From Methylohalobius crimeensis 10Ki (lineage in GTDB: Bacteria; Pseudomonadota; Gammaproteobacteria; Methylococcales; Methylothermaceae), in assembly GCF_000421465.1 (NCBI RefSeq), contig NZ_ATXB01000002.1, positions 186,001 to 250,000 of the forward strand: a DNA stretch of 64,000 nucleotides, written 5' to 3'. The translations under genes were made by a program, and so were the position numbers. The notes beneath the pieces were generated by a model that did no database searches, was not told the DNA's origin, and saw only the letters and a list, made by a program, of their open reading frames with translations. Shown here in pieces: positions 19,348 to 28,266 of the stretch (positions within the stretch are counted from its first letter, which is position 1; each line of letters opens with the position of its first letter).

Positions 19348-19691
19348 AATACTCGGCGGCGTTGTCGCGTATTCCCACCCAACCATGCCGGACCCGACGG
19401 CGCGGGCGGTAGACGCCCAAATCTCCTCTTTCAATTGTTGTTTCTGCAAGGGTTGGTCATGTCTCCCGCTTGCAAAAACATACCAACTCTCCAGGAGCGG
19501 CCCGCTCCGACTATAGACTATAGCCTCCGATGGTTATTATTTATCGGACAAACCCTTTGCCAACAGTTCCCACCCATCGCCTGGATAGGTTTTCACCACC
19601 GCCAGCTATATATAAAAAGGTTTCTTCACAATTATCGAACCGTTTGCGTTATATCACGTTGAAGCTTCTTCCCTGCCTTGATTCGGATGAA

Positions 19692-20519
19692 ATGATCGCA
19701 TCCAGACGTCGGGAATTGGATATCCCTCGGGATGTGGCCGCTTCTCTTGGAAGGTCCGCAGTGGAAGCTGCCGAGAGGGGTTATTATTTCGACCATGCCG
19801 GCAGGCAAATCGATTGGAGTCGATATGTCCAAGCTGCCTGCTCCGCAAAGGCGAGCATTCCTCCGGATGCGAGCCTACCGACGCCTGATCCCGTTGCCTT
19901 TCCTGAAACCCAGGTACAAGTCGCCAACGAAACAACCCTTGGGGCTTCGCGGCGACTCGTCGAAGACGGAAGAAAGCCTCTTGCGCTGAATTTTGCCAAT
20001 GGAGTTCACCCGGGCGGCGGGTTTCTTGACGGGGCCAAAGCGCAAGAAGAGGTTCTTTGCCGATCCAGCGCCTTATACCCAACACTCATAGGCGATCCCA
20101 TGTATGAAGCGCACCGCAAGCGGCCGCGATCGGATTCTACCGACTGGGCCATCTATTCGCCTGACGTGCCCGTGTTTCGAGCCGATGACGGAACGGCCCT
20201 CGAACAACCTTGGCTGCTGAGCTTCATTACATGCGCCGCTCCCTATGCGCCCGCCATTGGCCAGCCGGAAGCCGGCGATCTATTGCAACGACGCATTCAT
20301 CGGGTGCTGGCTATCGCACGGGCATACGGTCACACGGCGCTTGTGCTCGGCGCATGGGGCTGCGGCGCTTTCGGCAACGATGCCCACCGCACGGCTACCG
20401 ATTTTCAGAACGCGCTGGAAAACGAATTCAGGGGAGCTTTCTCTGAAATCCGATTCGCCATCGTTGATTGGTCCCCGGAAAGAAGGTTTCTGGGACCTTT
20501 CCGTTGGGTGTTTGCTTGA
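19692..20519 (+). CDS. Bacterial-type poly(ADP-ribose) glycohydrolase (TIGR02452 family, 275 aa)
   Basis: A macrodomain-fold ADP-ribose hydrolase. The PARG signature is present: NFANGVHPGGGFLDGAKAQE, with the GGG loop and the catalytic QEE directly after, then CRSSALYPTL. The late VLGAWGCGAFGND loop is also characteristic. The likely role is removing ADP-ribose from proteins or nucleic acids. The start at 19692 (MIASRRREL) matches the usual N-terminus of the family; the open frame extends to 19530 without homology. The gene stands alone. Confidence 0.88.
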   Translation: MIASRRRELDIPRDVAASLGRSAVEAAERGYYFDHAGRQIDWSRYVQAACSAKASIPPDASLPTPDPVAFPETQVQVANETTLGASRRLVEDGRKPLALNFANGVHPGGGFLDGAKAQEEVLCRSSALYPTLIGDPMYEAHRKRPRSDSTDWAIYSPDVPVFRADDGTALEQPWLLSFITCAAPYAPAIGQPEAGDLLQRRIHRVLAIARAYGHTALVLGAWGCGAFGNDAHRTATDFQNALENEFRGAFSEIRFAIVDWSPERRFLGPFRWVFA

Positions 20520-20722
20520 AACGATAGCTCACGACAATCCGGAGGAGTTTTGACCGAATCGATTGCTACGGGTGAGAAAAGCCTACGACAACAAGCTTAA
20601 AAGGTGCGGCCCCTATCGGGTAAGGTGGGGGCATCGAAAGCCTGTTTATAAGCGCAGATAGGAATACGACATCTGTGTTACAAGGAGAGCGTTGATGGGT
20701 TATCCAAACAACCAAAGCATTC

Positions 20723-21685
20723 ATGAACTTAGAATTCGTCTTTGATCGAGCACCGACCCCCATGGTCCACGGTTCTACCCTGGTGGAAACGGGCAATGCG
20801 CTTGCGGCGGCCTGGTTCGGGGGTACGACCGAAGGCGCCCCGGATACGGGCATTTGGCTTTCCCGCCACGAAGACGGCCGCTGGTCTCCGCCGGTGGAAA
20901 TCGCCACCGGCAGGCTCCCCGACGGCCGCCGGATGCCTTGCTGGAATCCGGTGCTCTTCCAGCCGTTCGGAGGCCCCCTGCTGCTTTTCTACAAGGTGGG
21001 TCCGAGCCCGAGCGACTGGCGGGGCATGGTGCGAACTTCCGACGACGGCGGCCGTTCGTGGTCGGAAGCGATCGAACTCCCGGCCGGCATCCTGGGCCCC
21101 GTCCGCGCCAAGCCGGTGGCAATGGCCGGCGGCGGACTCCTGGCCGGATCGAGCACGGAAGATGCCGGCTGGACAGTGCATGTGGAACGTTTTAAGGGCC
21201 AATGGAATTCGGCAGACCTGGCTTCGGCGGACCGATGGCAAAAGACCGGCCCCCTGAACGATCCCGATCAATTCGGCGCCATTCAGCCGACCGTGCTGAT
21301 TCACTCGCCCCAAGTGCTGCAGCTGCTTTGCCGCAGCCGAAACAAAACCATCACTACCGTGTGGTCCCACGACGGCGGGCGCACCTGGGGCCGGATGGCG
21401 GCCACCCCGCTCCCCAACCCCAATTCGAGCATCGACGCGATCAGACTCGCCGACGGCCGCTTCCTCTTGATTTACAACCCCATCCCGCGCCGGCGGAACC
21501 GGCTCGCCCTCGCCCTGTCCGCCCATGGAATCGATTGGCGGCCTGTCGTTACCCTGGAAGATTCGCCGGGGGAATACTCCTATCCCGCCATGATCCAGAC
21601 TCGAGACGGCCTGGTGCACATGACCTATACCTGGAAGCGCGAGCGGATCAAGCATGGGGTTATGGAGCCGGCGGAGATCGATTGA
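20723..21685 (+). CDS. Sialidase-superfamily BNR-repeat protein (320 aa)
   Basis: A six-bladed beta-propeller of the exo-sialidase (BNR_2) type. Two Asp-box motifs are plain (TSDDGGRSWSEA and SHDGGRTWGRM), and family-typical stretches such as AAWFGGTTEGAPDTGIWLSR and SYPAMIQTRDGLVHMTYTW are present. No signal peptide is seen, so it is probably cytoplasmic. The true substrate is uncertain because many such proteins act on sugars other than sialic acid. It is about 115 bp upstream of an FMN oxidoreductase gene on the same strand. Confidence 0.85.
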   Translation: MNLEFVFDRAPTPMVHGSTLVETGNALAAAWFGGTTEGAPDTGIWLSRHEDGRWSPPVEIATGRLPDGRRMPCWNPVLFQPFGGPLLLFYKVGPSPSDWRGMVRTSDDGGRSWSEAIELPAGILGPVRAKPVAMAGGGLLAGSSTEDAGWTVHVERFKGQWNSADLASADRWQKTGPLNDPDQFGAIQPTVLIHSPQVLQLLCRSRNKTITTVWSHDGGRTWGRMAATPLPNPNSSIDAIRLADGRFLLIYNPIPRRRNRLALALSAHGIDWRPVVTLEDSPGEYSYPAMIQTRDGLVHMTYTWKRERIKHGVMEPAEID

Positions 21686-21799
21686 CCCATCCGGTCCGGG
21701 GTATCCAGGGATTGATCTACCCCGCTTGAATACCCTTGACCCGGGTCACCAGAATTCGGTCCTCCTCATCAATGCACCTACTGAACATTCAGACTCAAC

Positions 21800-22945
21800 A
21801 TGCGACTCAGCGATTGCCACAACTTCCACGATTTCCGCGAACTGGCGAGACGACGGCTGCCGGGACCGATATTCGACTACATCGACGGCGCGGCCGACGA
21901 CGAGATCACCCACCGCCGAAACTCGGCAAGCTTCGAGCGCTGCGATCTGATACCCAATGTTCTGCGCGGCGTGGAAACCGTCGATCTTTCCGCAACCGTG
22001 ATGGGCCAGAAGCTCGCCCTGCCCGTCTATTGTTCCCCCACCGCGCTCCAGCGTCTGTTCCACCATCAGGGCGAACGGGCGGTCGCCGCGGCCGCCGCCA
22101 AATACGGAACGATGTTCGGCGTCTCCTCGCTGGGCACGGTGAGCCTGGAGGAGCTGCGCCGGACCTACGCCACGCCGCAAGTGTATCAGTTCTATTTTCA
22201 CAAGGATCGCGGCCTCAACCGCGCCATGTTGGAACGCGCCAAAGCGGCCGGGGTCGAGGTCCTGATGCTGACCGTCGATAGCATCACCGGAGGCAACCGC
22301 GAGCGGGACCTGCGCACCGGGTTCACCATTCCCTTCCAGCTGACCCCGGGCGGCATGCTGCAGTTTGCGATCAAGCCACGGTGGAACTGGAACTACCTGA
22401 TGCATGAAAAATTCAAGCTGCCGCAATTGGAGCAACACGTGGATATGAGCGGCGGGACCCTGTCCATCGGTCGCTACTTCACCGAGATGCTGGATCCTTC
22501 CCTGAACTGGAAGGACGTGGAAGACATGATCCGATTCTGGAACGGACCCTTCTGTCTGAAGGGCGTCCTATCGGCGGCGGATGCCAGACGCGCCGCCGAG
22601 ATCGGCTGCACGGGCATCATCGTGTCCAATCACGGCGGCCGCCAGCTCGACGGCTGTAGGACCGCCTTCGACCAGTTGGCGGAAGTGGTGGATGCGGTGG
22701 GCGATCGGGTCGATGTGATGATGGACAGCGGGGTCCAGCGCGGAACCCACGTCCTCAAGGCGCTTTCGCTCGGCGCCAAGGCCGTGGGGCTGGGACGCTT
22801 CTACCTCTTCCCCCTGGCGGCCGCCGGTCAGGCCGGTGTCGATCGGGCGCTGGGACTGATGCGGGCGGAAATCGAACGGGGGATGAAATTGATGGGCTGC
22901 ACCTCGATCAGCCGGCTCACGCGCGAGAATGTGCGGTTCCGGTAG
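21800..22945 (+). CDS. FMN-dependent alpha-hydroxy-acid dehydrogenase (LldD/glycolate oxidase family, 381 aa)
   Basis: A flavin enzyme that oxidises 2-hydroxy acids such as L-lactate, mandelate or glycolate to 2-oxo acids. The N-terminal FDYIDGAADDE motif, the LPVYCSPTALQRLFHHQGE region and the active-site SNHGGRQLDG (catalytic His next to the FMN-binding Arg) are all present, and MDSGVQRGTHVLKAL is the C-terminal FMN phosphate site. The length is normal (380-390). The substrate is not determined by the sequence alone. Confidence 0.92.
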   Translation: MRLSDCHNFHDFRELARRRLPGPIFDYIDGAADDEITHRRNSASFERCDLIPNVLRGVETVDLSATVMGQKLALPVYCSPTALQRLFHHQGERAVAAAAAKYGTMFGVSSLGTVSLEELRRTYATPQVYQFYFHKDRGLNRAMLERAKAAGVEVLMLTVDSITGGNRERDLRTGFTIPFQLTPGGMLQFAIKPRWNWNYLMHEKFKLPQLEQHVDMSGGTLSIGRYFTEMLDPSLNWKDVEDMIRFWNGPFCLKGVLSAADARRAAEIGCTGIIVSNHGGRQLDGCRTAFDQLAEVVDAVGDRVDVMMDSGVQRGTHVLKALSLGAKAVGLGRFYLFPLAAAGQAGVDRALGLMRAEIERGMKLMGCTSISRLTRENVRFR

Positions 22946-23042
22946 TTGATAATCGAGACTCGTCGAACATCGATTGGCATCCGGCCGTTAGTCAAAGAGA
23001 CCTCGGATCCTCGCGTTGGTACAGATCAGCCATCCATGCAGA

Positions 23043-23720
23043 TCAGGAGCCGCCGGTGGAAGGGTCGCCGCATTCTTCTACAAGCGGGAGCCGGTCGAGC
23101 ACGACCGTCCCCTTCTGGCTGGTGAAGTTGAGCGTCGCATGGCGGCTTTGCTGCTGGGCGATCCCGGTGATTCGATGGTCGAGGGTGTCGTAGATGCGCA
23201 CCACTCCGCGAAACCGGATCGCCAGGCGATGGTGCTGGGGGAAGATGGCGTAGGCGAGATCGTTCTGCGTCCCCGTAGCGCTCGGCGTACCCAGCTGCTC
23301 CGGCCACCAGGACTCCCGCACTCCCCAGTCCCACGACGCCGTCGAGAAAGAAACCCTTCCCGATTCAGCCGACGGCGGGGCATCTCCCTCTGCTGAAGAT
23401 CCCATTTGCCGCTGACTCTGATAGGCCTCCGACGCCGGTGTCGAAGGTCCCGGCTTCTGCTCCGCCAACAGCTCGGAGATCTCAGTGCAAAGCCCGTCGA
23501 CGCGAGCCTTGAGGACGTTGTTGAACATGTCGCCGATCATTATCATGCCGCTGTACATCCATTGCACGCCTCCACCCAGCTCCGGGTGGTGGAACTGGGC
23601 CATCCGACCCCCGCCCTCCGATACCGCCTGGAAAGCGGCCAGGACAGCGTCCTCACTGACCTCGTAACGGCGGGCCAGGGCGGCGAGCTTGCGGCGGATT
23701 TCGGGGGTGAGCTTCGGCAT
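23043..23720 (-). CDS. Hypothetical protein with N-terminal conserved module (225 aa)
   Basis: The first 90 residues (LTPEIRRKLAALARRYEVS, then GGRMAQFHHPELGGGVQWM and MIGDMFNNVLKARVDGLC) match a family of proteobacterial proteins of unknown function that I have seen annotated as SHOCT-type, but I cannot name a function. The C-terminal half looks like a small beta domain (FRGVVRIYDTLDHRITGI). No signal peptide or membrane segment is seen. It is flanked by unrelated genes. Confidence 0.65.
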   Translation of the reverse strand: MPKLTPEIRRKLAALARRYEVSEDAVLAAFQAVSEGGGRMAQFHHPELGGGVQWMYSGMIMIGDMFNNVLKARVDGLCTEISELLAEQKPGPSTPASEAYQSQRQMGSSAEGDAPPSAESGRVSFSTASWDWGVRESWWPEQLGTPSATGTQNDLAYAIFPQHHRLAIRFRGVVRIYDTLDHRITGIAQQQSRHATLNFTSQKGTVVLDRLPLVEECGDPSTGGS

Positions 23721-23911
23721 GCCTCAGACCTGGAGATAAGGGACAGGAACAATGTCTCTTTCCAGCCTATCGTCAGGCCAACGCTATCCCAAACTGTTTT
23801 GTTTGGCAAGATTTTTTGACCTCACGGTCGACGCACACGCTGTTGGAATCCAGTATTGCTCCAACCCGCGGCCTTTTGCAGATTTCCTTCCCTATAGTTG
23901 ATTTAATATTC

Positions 23912-24262
23912 CTACTTCGGCACTCGGATGCGTGTTCGTTTCACGTCAACGGTGACAATGGCTCCACGCATCAATTCGGAACTGTATTTCTCCAAGACTC
24001 GAAGACAATAATCCGTCTGCTTACGCGCCGGAATACCCACCAGACGGACAATTCCACAATGGGGGTCACCGTAGACAATAGCCCGCTCTCCGAAATCCTT
24101 GTCCAAAGTCACCAAAATTCGGTCCTCCTCATAAGCGTAGCGGAGGATCTCCTGGTCACCGGGATCGGTATCCCATTCGCCGGTCCAAACCACATCATGA
24201 CCCGCCTCGCGAAGCACCTGCAACGTTCCGCCCCAGACGCAGGTATCCAATAGCAGATTCAC
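23912..24262 (-). CDS. DUF5615 PIN-like toxin (116 aa)
   Basis: The toxin of a type II toxin-antitoxin pair. PIN-like acidic residues are seen in MNLLLDTCVWGG, DQEILRYAYEEDRILVTLDKDFGE and the C-terminal half. The DKDFGE motif is typical of DUF5615 proteins, which are thought to be ribonucleases. Its start overlaps the stop of the DUF433 antitoxin (ATGA), the standard arrangement of this pair. It appears intact. Confidence 0.85.
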   Translation of the reverse strand: MNLLLDTCVWGGTLQVLREAGHDVVWTGEWDTDPGDQEILRYAYEEDRILVTLDKDFGERAIVYGDPHCGIVRLVGIPARKQTDYCLRVLEKYSSELMRGAIVTVDVKRTRIRVPK

Positions 24263-24510
24263 GCCACCGATTCCATCACACTGGGCTCCACCCGCTCATG
24301 CTCCACCATACGATGGGCATATGCCAGGCAAGCCTGTATGTCTTCTCGTTCCAACCAAGGATACCCCTCCAGTAGAGTTTCGAAATCATCCCCCGCCGCC
24401 AGCATGCCCAATATATGCTCAACGGCCAGCCGTCTGCCCCGGATGATGGGTTTGCCACCGAATATCTCCGGATTGACAGTGATGCGTTTCAGAAGCTCGT
24501 CTTCGTTCAT
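24259..24510 (-). CDS. DUF433 antitoxin (83 aa)
   Basis: A small winged-helix-like DUF433 protein: RITVNPEIFGGKPIIRGRRL followed by AVEHILGMLAAGDDFETLLEGYPWLEREDIQACLAYA. These are antitoxins of DUF5615 toxins, probably neutralising the toxin and repressing the operon. It is complete, and it overlaps the toxin start by 4 bp. A frameshifted second copy of this gene lies about 1 kb away (25330-25558). Confidence 0.88.
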   Translation of the reverse strand: MNEDELLKRITVNPEIFGGKPIIRGRRLAVEHILGMLAAGDDFETLLEGYPWLEREDIQACLAYAHRMVEHERVEPSVMESVA

Positions 24511-24512
24511 TG
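24283..24512. repeat. About 230-bp direct repeat, first copy (second copy 25330-25560)
   Basis: The DUF433 antitoxin coding region at 24283-24512 recurs at 25330-25560 in the same orientation at roughly 90% identity by eye. The second copy has one extra base near 25430 that destroys the frame. The two copies flank the broken Phd/PIN module. Confidence 0.8.
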
Positions 24513-24652
24513 GCTACACCTCTGTTTAACAGAAATTCCTATTGAAGTACGACCCCACATATAAATTACATGGCCAAGCAACCTGCTTTTGATGTACCTT
24601 CCTACGACAACTAACCAGAATATCGAAGCGGTATTGTCAATAGCCAATAAAA

Positions 24653-24940
24653 TTGGCCTACCCGACCTATGAGATCGGTAATGCACTAACGGCAATGTGT
24701 AAACGCCGACAGATTATCCCTGAGCAGGCGCTGAGGGTCCATGATGTGACGGAAATGATTCCGGTTCGGCTATTGGCCGTGGATATCGGCAAGGCCTTGG
24801 ACATTGCCTTTCAGTTCAATATCTACGCTTATGATGCTTATTTTCTAGAGTGCGTGCGGTCCCTGGCATGTCCTCTGATTATGTTAGACCGTCAGATGCG
24901 GCAGGTTGCCGCGAAACTTGATATTGAGAGATTGGAGTAA
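24653..24940 (+). pseudogene. VapC-type PIN-domain toxin, N-terminally truncated
   Basis: The readable part (AYPTYEIGNALTAMCKRR, then AFQFNIYAYDAYFLECVRSL and the LDRQMRQVAAKLDIERLE end) matches the second half of a PIN ribonuclease, including the late acidic YDAYFLE site. The first 40 or so residues with the leading catalytic Asp are missing, and an in-frame TAG at 24641 closes the frame upstream. The neighbouring antitoxin is also broken. Confidence 0.65.
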
Positions 24941-24945
24941 TCCCC

Positions 24946-25167
24946 ATGAAAGTCTTTACCTATTCAGAAGCGCGGCAGAATCTGGCCAAATTGCTCACTT
25001 TGGCCTAAAACGAAGAAATTCGCATCCGGAGAAAGGACGGCTCGGTTTTTGTCCTCCGTGCCGAGAAAGAATTAGAAAAATCCCCCTTCGATGTGCCCGG
25101 CATCAAAACCAACGCCTCGACTCAAGATATTTTGGAAGCCGTACGCGAATCCCGCAGTGGCACATAG
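24946..25167 (+). pseudogene. Phd/YefM-family antitoxin with an in-frame stop
   Basis: The reading MKVFTYSEARQNLAKLLTLA, stop (TAA at about 25006), then NEEIRIRRKDGSVFVLRAEK and a SPFDVPGI-like tail is a full-length prevent-host-death antitoxin interrupted by one nonsense codon where the family has Lys or Arg. A single A-to-T change explains it. The adjacent PIN toxin is truncated, so the whole module is dead. Confidence 0.75.
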
Positions 25168-25329
25168 ACTCATTACTCGGTATCGACCGATCCGAGGTCT
25201 TCCCGTCGATCAAGCGATGAGGGATTTCCCACAACCGACTCTTTCTGATTACCCCCGCGAGGGCAAATCCGGCTCGCCCTCCCCCTTTCCACCGATGGTG
25301 TCGACTGGCATCGTACCTCACCTTAAATC

Positions 25330-25558
25330 GGGCTCCACCCGCTCATGCTCCCCCATACGATGGGCACATGCCAGGCAAGCCTGTATGTTTTCTCGTTCCA
25401 ACCCGGGATACCCCTCCAGGCAAGGTTTCAAAATCATCCCCTGCTGCCAGCATGCCCAATATATGCTCTACGGCCAACTGTCTGCCCCGGATGATGGGTT
25501 TGCCGCCGAATATCTCTGGATTAACGGTGATGCGTTTCAGAAGCTCGTCTTCTTTCAC
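25330..25558 (-). pseudogene. DUF433 antitoxin, duplicated and frameshifted
   Basis: It begins like the intact copy (ELLKRITVNPEIFGGKPIIR) and keeps identity through GMLAAGDDFETL, after which a single-base insertion shifts the frame (PGGVSRVGTRKH in place of LEGYPWLERED). No DUF5615 toxin gene follows it. It is a relic of a tandem duplication. Confidence 0.75.
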
Positions 25559-25636
25559 GGGCTATACCTTTAGCGCTCGTTGTAATGGGTGCTAATAGCC
25601 AAAAAATCTTCCACCGAAACCACCCGCGGCACCCGC

Positions 25637-26358
25637 CTACCCGAAGAAGAATTCCGCAACCAAACAATTTGCGCCCGGGGCCACCGGAATGGGCGATTCG
25701 TCCAGGACGCCCTCGATGAATTGCTTGATCTCCGCCTGGGTGTAGTATTTCTGGAAGGTGCCGCGTTGGGTCAAGAGCCCATCCCGGAACTTCGTCCCGG
25801 AGACGTTTTGATTGGCCAGTATCACCGAGACCACCAGCAGCCGTTCAGCCAGCGAATAGGCTCGGGTCAGGGCATCCACCCGTTCATCGAAGTCCTCGAT
25901 GACATTGACCACGAACCCCAAATTCACGATATCCGCCGGGTTGATCGGGTGTTCCAGCGGGATTTGGCGGCCGCGGTCAAGGCGGCATACTCTTCTCGCC
26001 GCGGGTGTTCTTGAGGCAGAAGCAATTCCTTCCGGTGAAGGATTGGGGGATTGGATGATTCGGCATAGTTTCGGTGACGTACCGACTTTTGATCCAAATC
26101 CACCAACCAGCTTTCTTTCAGGGCGGGGAAGGGATCTTCGAAGAAGTTTGAGTACGCGAGCAAGGCGATACCGGGACCGTCGAGGTCAAGACGGATGACG
26201 TTGAAATGGGTTTCCTTCTGGACATCGGCCAATTGCTGGGCTGTGGCGATCCGGGATTGCTGGTCATAAGGGAGCAAGTCAATGCAATCCACATGCAGAT
26301 AAGTCTTCTGGCCGATGGTCTTGCCGCAGGACAATGGGTTCCGGTTAAAAGCAGGCAT
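25637..26358 (-). pseudogene. DNA-phosphorothioation-associated putative methyltransferase, internally deleted
   Basis: Two fragments of one family are adjacent. The N-terminal part (26358 to about 25950: GQKTYLHVDCIDLLP, YSNFFEDPFPALKESWLVDL, NPPILHRKELLLP) is joined out of frame to the C-terminal part (EHPINPADIVNLGFVVNVIE, then ERLLVVSVILANQ, GLLTQRGTFQKYY and EGVLDESPIPVAPG). Complete proteins of this type, often found next to dnd phosphorothioation genes, are several hundred residues longer, so most of the middle has been deleted. The identification rests on remembered family motifs. Confidence 0.6.
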
Positions 26359-26399
26359 GTTTGCAATCTATAGTACGGAATGCTGGAAAATGACTACTG

Positions 26400-26517
26400 C
26401 CCCGGGATGAAATAAGCCAATTGCTGCATACAAGCCTACCGTCACCAGACGCACAAGAAAATCTCGCAGGGAGCGGGATAGAGAACACAGGCATCGTCGA
26501 CAACGACAAAGGCATCA
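26400..26517 (-). pseudogene. PIN-domain toxin, 5' fragment with a frameshift
   Basis: Reading the minus strand from about 26512 gives FVVVDDACVLYPAPC, the N-terminus of the PIN toxins that partner excisionase-like antitoxins. A one-base shift then continues as RDFLVRLVTVGLYAA before homology ends. It lies directly downstream of the excisionase-like gene, as expected of the cognate toxin. Only about 35 residues remain. Confidence 0.5.
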
Positions 26518-26775
26518 GTATCCCATGTCCAATTTCTGAGACTGCTTCGCCAATTCTTCCAACGCTTCTCGGCTCCGGCGGTCACGTACGGCCTTGTATT
26601 TCATCAGGTCTTGGTAGCGGACCCGCCGGTGACTACCGGTAGAGGTGAAGGGGATGGTTCCTTCCTCCAGAAGTTTGATCAGGTAGGACCGAGAGACATT
26701 GAGGATATTGGCCGCTTCTTGGGTGGTCAGCTCCGTATGGGTGGGGACGATGGTCACGGCGTTATCTGGAACCAT
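26515..26775 (-). CDS. Excisionase-like HTH antitoxin (86 aa)
   Basis: A MerR/excisionase-type DNA-binding protein: HTELTTQEAANILNVSRSYL, then IKLLEEGTIPFTSTGSHRRV. In this family the protein is the antitoxin and autorepressor for a PIN toxin encoded immediately downstream; here that toxin is a frameshifted stub. The usual N-terminal extension (about 50 residues) is missing, and the break falls at a 26-bp repeat shared with 28284-28309, so it may itself be truncated. Confidence 0.65.
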   Translation of the reverse strand: MVPDNAVTIVPTHTELTTQEAANILNVSRSYLIKLLEEGTIPFTSTGSHRRVRYQDLMKYKAVRDRRSREALEELAKQSQKLDMGY

Positions 26776-26842
26776 TAAGGGAAATAGTGATAAAGCAGGA
26801 ACGGGACATGGTGGTTACTCTCATTCAAGTGAGCGCACACAC

Positions 26843-27634
26843 TCAATTGGGCGAGAAGCCGGAGCTTTGGTCCTCGTCATCCCGATTCTTGTTTTTCTGT
26901 TCCAAGCGACGCGCCTGAAGCTGTCTGAATTTCTCTCGTGATTGCTCGATTTGCTTCAAGGCCGCCGGGTAGCGCTTCTCCCAAAAGTCCTTGCCCAACC
27001 TGGAATCTTGCGGGATGGCCCTCAAGACATCGATACCATACCGGTACCATACTTCCTTGCCCATCGGCTCCAAGACCAACGCGAAAACCCGTTCGATCCC
27101 ATAAAAAGCTGAACGCATTCGATTGCCGGCGATTAAATCCTGAAGAAAACCGTGAGAAAAATCGATACTGGCTTCAAGTTGCTCTAATGCCTTCGGATGC
27201 CCCTTCTTTGAAGGCAGTCGTTGGTTGAACACCCTGCTTTCCAGACACAGAATCGGATGCATGATTCGAAGGGTTTTGTCGCCGATATGAATTTCGATGG
27301 CGGTCTTTCGAATATCGATACTGTTCAAACCTTCCAGGCTGGCGAGAAAATCAATATCGACCTCGTCTTTTCCGATAAGGCAGCGAAGCATTGCGCTGTT
27401 CGGAGTCGGATCGGAGAGGTCCGGAATTTTGCATTCGATACCTAACGCCTGCGACCACTCTTCGGCATCTTCCGCGGTACCGAGGAAATCAATATCCTGG
27501 CTGGTAACAGGGCGATTCAAATAATGCCGGCTCCAGAAAGCCACCGCCTGTCCCCCGACTAAGATAGTCTCGATTTCCGGCATGCGCTGAATGAACTCGG
27601 ATACGCTTGTCCAATCCAGTTCCTTCAATGCCAT
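26843..27634 (-). CDS. Nucleotidyltransferase-fold protein of a two-gene module (263 aa)
   Basis: The N-terminal half has the minimal nucleotidyltransferase pattern: ETILVGGQAVAFWSRHY (GG helix), DIDFLGTAEDAEEWS (the DxD pair) and DEVDIDFLASLEG (third acidic site), reminiscent of AbiEii/DUF6036 proteins. The C-terminal part is helical and charged, ending in a coiled, Gln/Lys/Arg-rich tail. ATG 27634 follows a GGGAGG site and overlaps the upstream gene by 10 bp. In similar modules this protein is a tRNA-modifying toxin, but that role is inferred here. Confidence 0.7.
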   Translation of the reverse strand: MALKELDWTSVSEFIQRMPEIETILVGGQAVAFWSRHYLNRPVTSQDIDFLGTAEDAEEWSQALGIECKIPDLSDPTPNSAMLRCLIGKDEVDIDFLASLEGLNSIDIRKTAIEIHIGDKTLRIMHPILCLESRVFNQRLPSKKGHPKALEQLEASIDFSHGFLQDLIAGNRMRSAFYGIERVFALVLEPMGKEVWYRYGIDVLRAIPQDSRLGKDFWEKRYPAALKQIEQSREKFRQLQARRLEQKNKNRDDEDQSSGFSPN

Positions 27635-27945
27635 AGAGAAATGGCCTCCCACGCCGCCATCGAATCCGCCTTATCCGACACCGTAAGTCGAACGTCTTCA
27701 ACCGGAATCAACAGATTGCCGGCATAAATTTCGTCGGGATCGGTACCGTCTTCGATTGCATCCAGGTCCTCGAGACGACGAAGTTCCTTCATGAATTCCC
27801 AGGCTTTAACGTCTGCCGGTTTCGAGTCATCGAAATAGCGAGCAAGCCAGGACTTGAATCGCCGTCGGGTCTCACGGTTGAGATGGCGAAGCTCGCCGGC
27901 ATGTCTCATGGATTCAAATAGGGAAAGAAAACCATCGTCGTTCAC
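27625..27945 (-). CDS. Small partner of the nucleotidyltransferase module (106 aa)
   Basis: A charged, helical protein (MRHAGELRHLNRETRRRFKS, then ARYFDDSKPADVKAWEFMKE) with no recognised domain. Its stop lies 10 bp inside the following nucleotidyltransferase gene, a coupling typical of antitoxin-toxin pairs, so it is a candidate antitoxin. I do not recognise the family. Confidence 0.55.
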   Translation of the reverse strand: MNDDGFLSLFESMRHAGELRHLNRETRRRFKSWLARYFDDSKPADVKAWEFMKELRRLEDLDAIEDGTDPDEIYAGNLLIPVEDVRLTVSDKADSMAAWEAISLWH

Positions 27946-28266
27946 GAGGACTCCGCTTTCAGTTTACAGCTACAAGAGGAGCGGCGGCACAACCAAAGCA
28001 CCCGCAATTCAATCATGGATCTCCGCACAAATTGCTAGCATCAAGACAACGTTCACGTGAGCCAACGCCGAGCAGGTCCAAGTATTCCACATGGAGGTAA
28101 AGTTGGCTACCGATACGTTTCCCAAAGGTTTTAGTCATCCCATTGTAGGAACTCTCTGGTTACGCACCTTCAGTTCAATTAAACCTTATCGTACCGATTG
28201 CAACGATTTCCGATGGATTTTAGGTCGACCATGAGGAAAATGGCTGCATGGGTGAGTTCTTCCAGT
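27946..28266. other. Gene-free interval
   Basis: About 320 bp upstream of the minus-strand nucleotidyltransferase module. It is moderately AT-rich and presumably holds that module's promoter. I see no gene, RNA or clear repeat apart from the start of the 26-bp repeat copy at 28284. Confidence 0.35.

Noticed and set aside
24946..25167. In-frame TAA read as recoding
   Set aside because: The neighbouring toxin is also broken and there is no sign of a recoding element, so a simple nonsense mutation is the better explanation.
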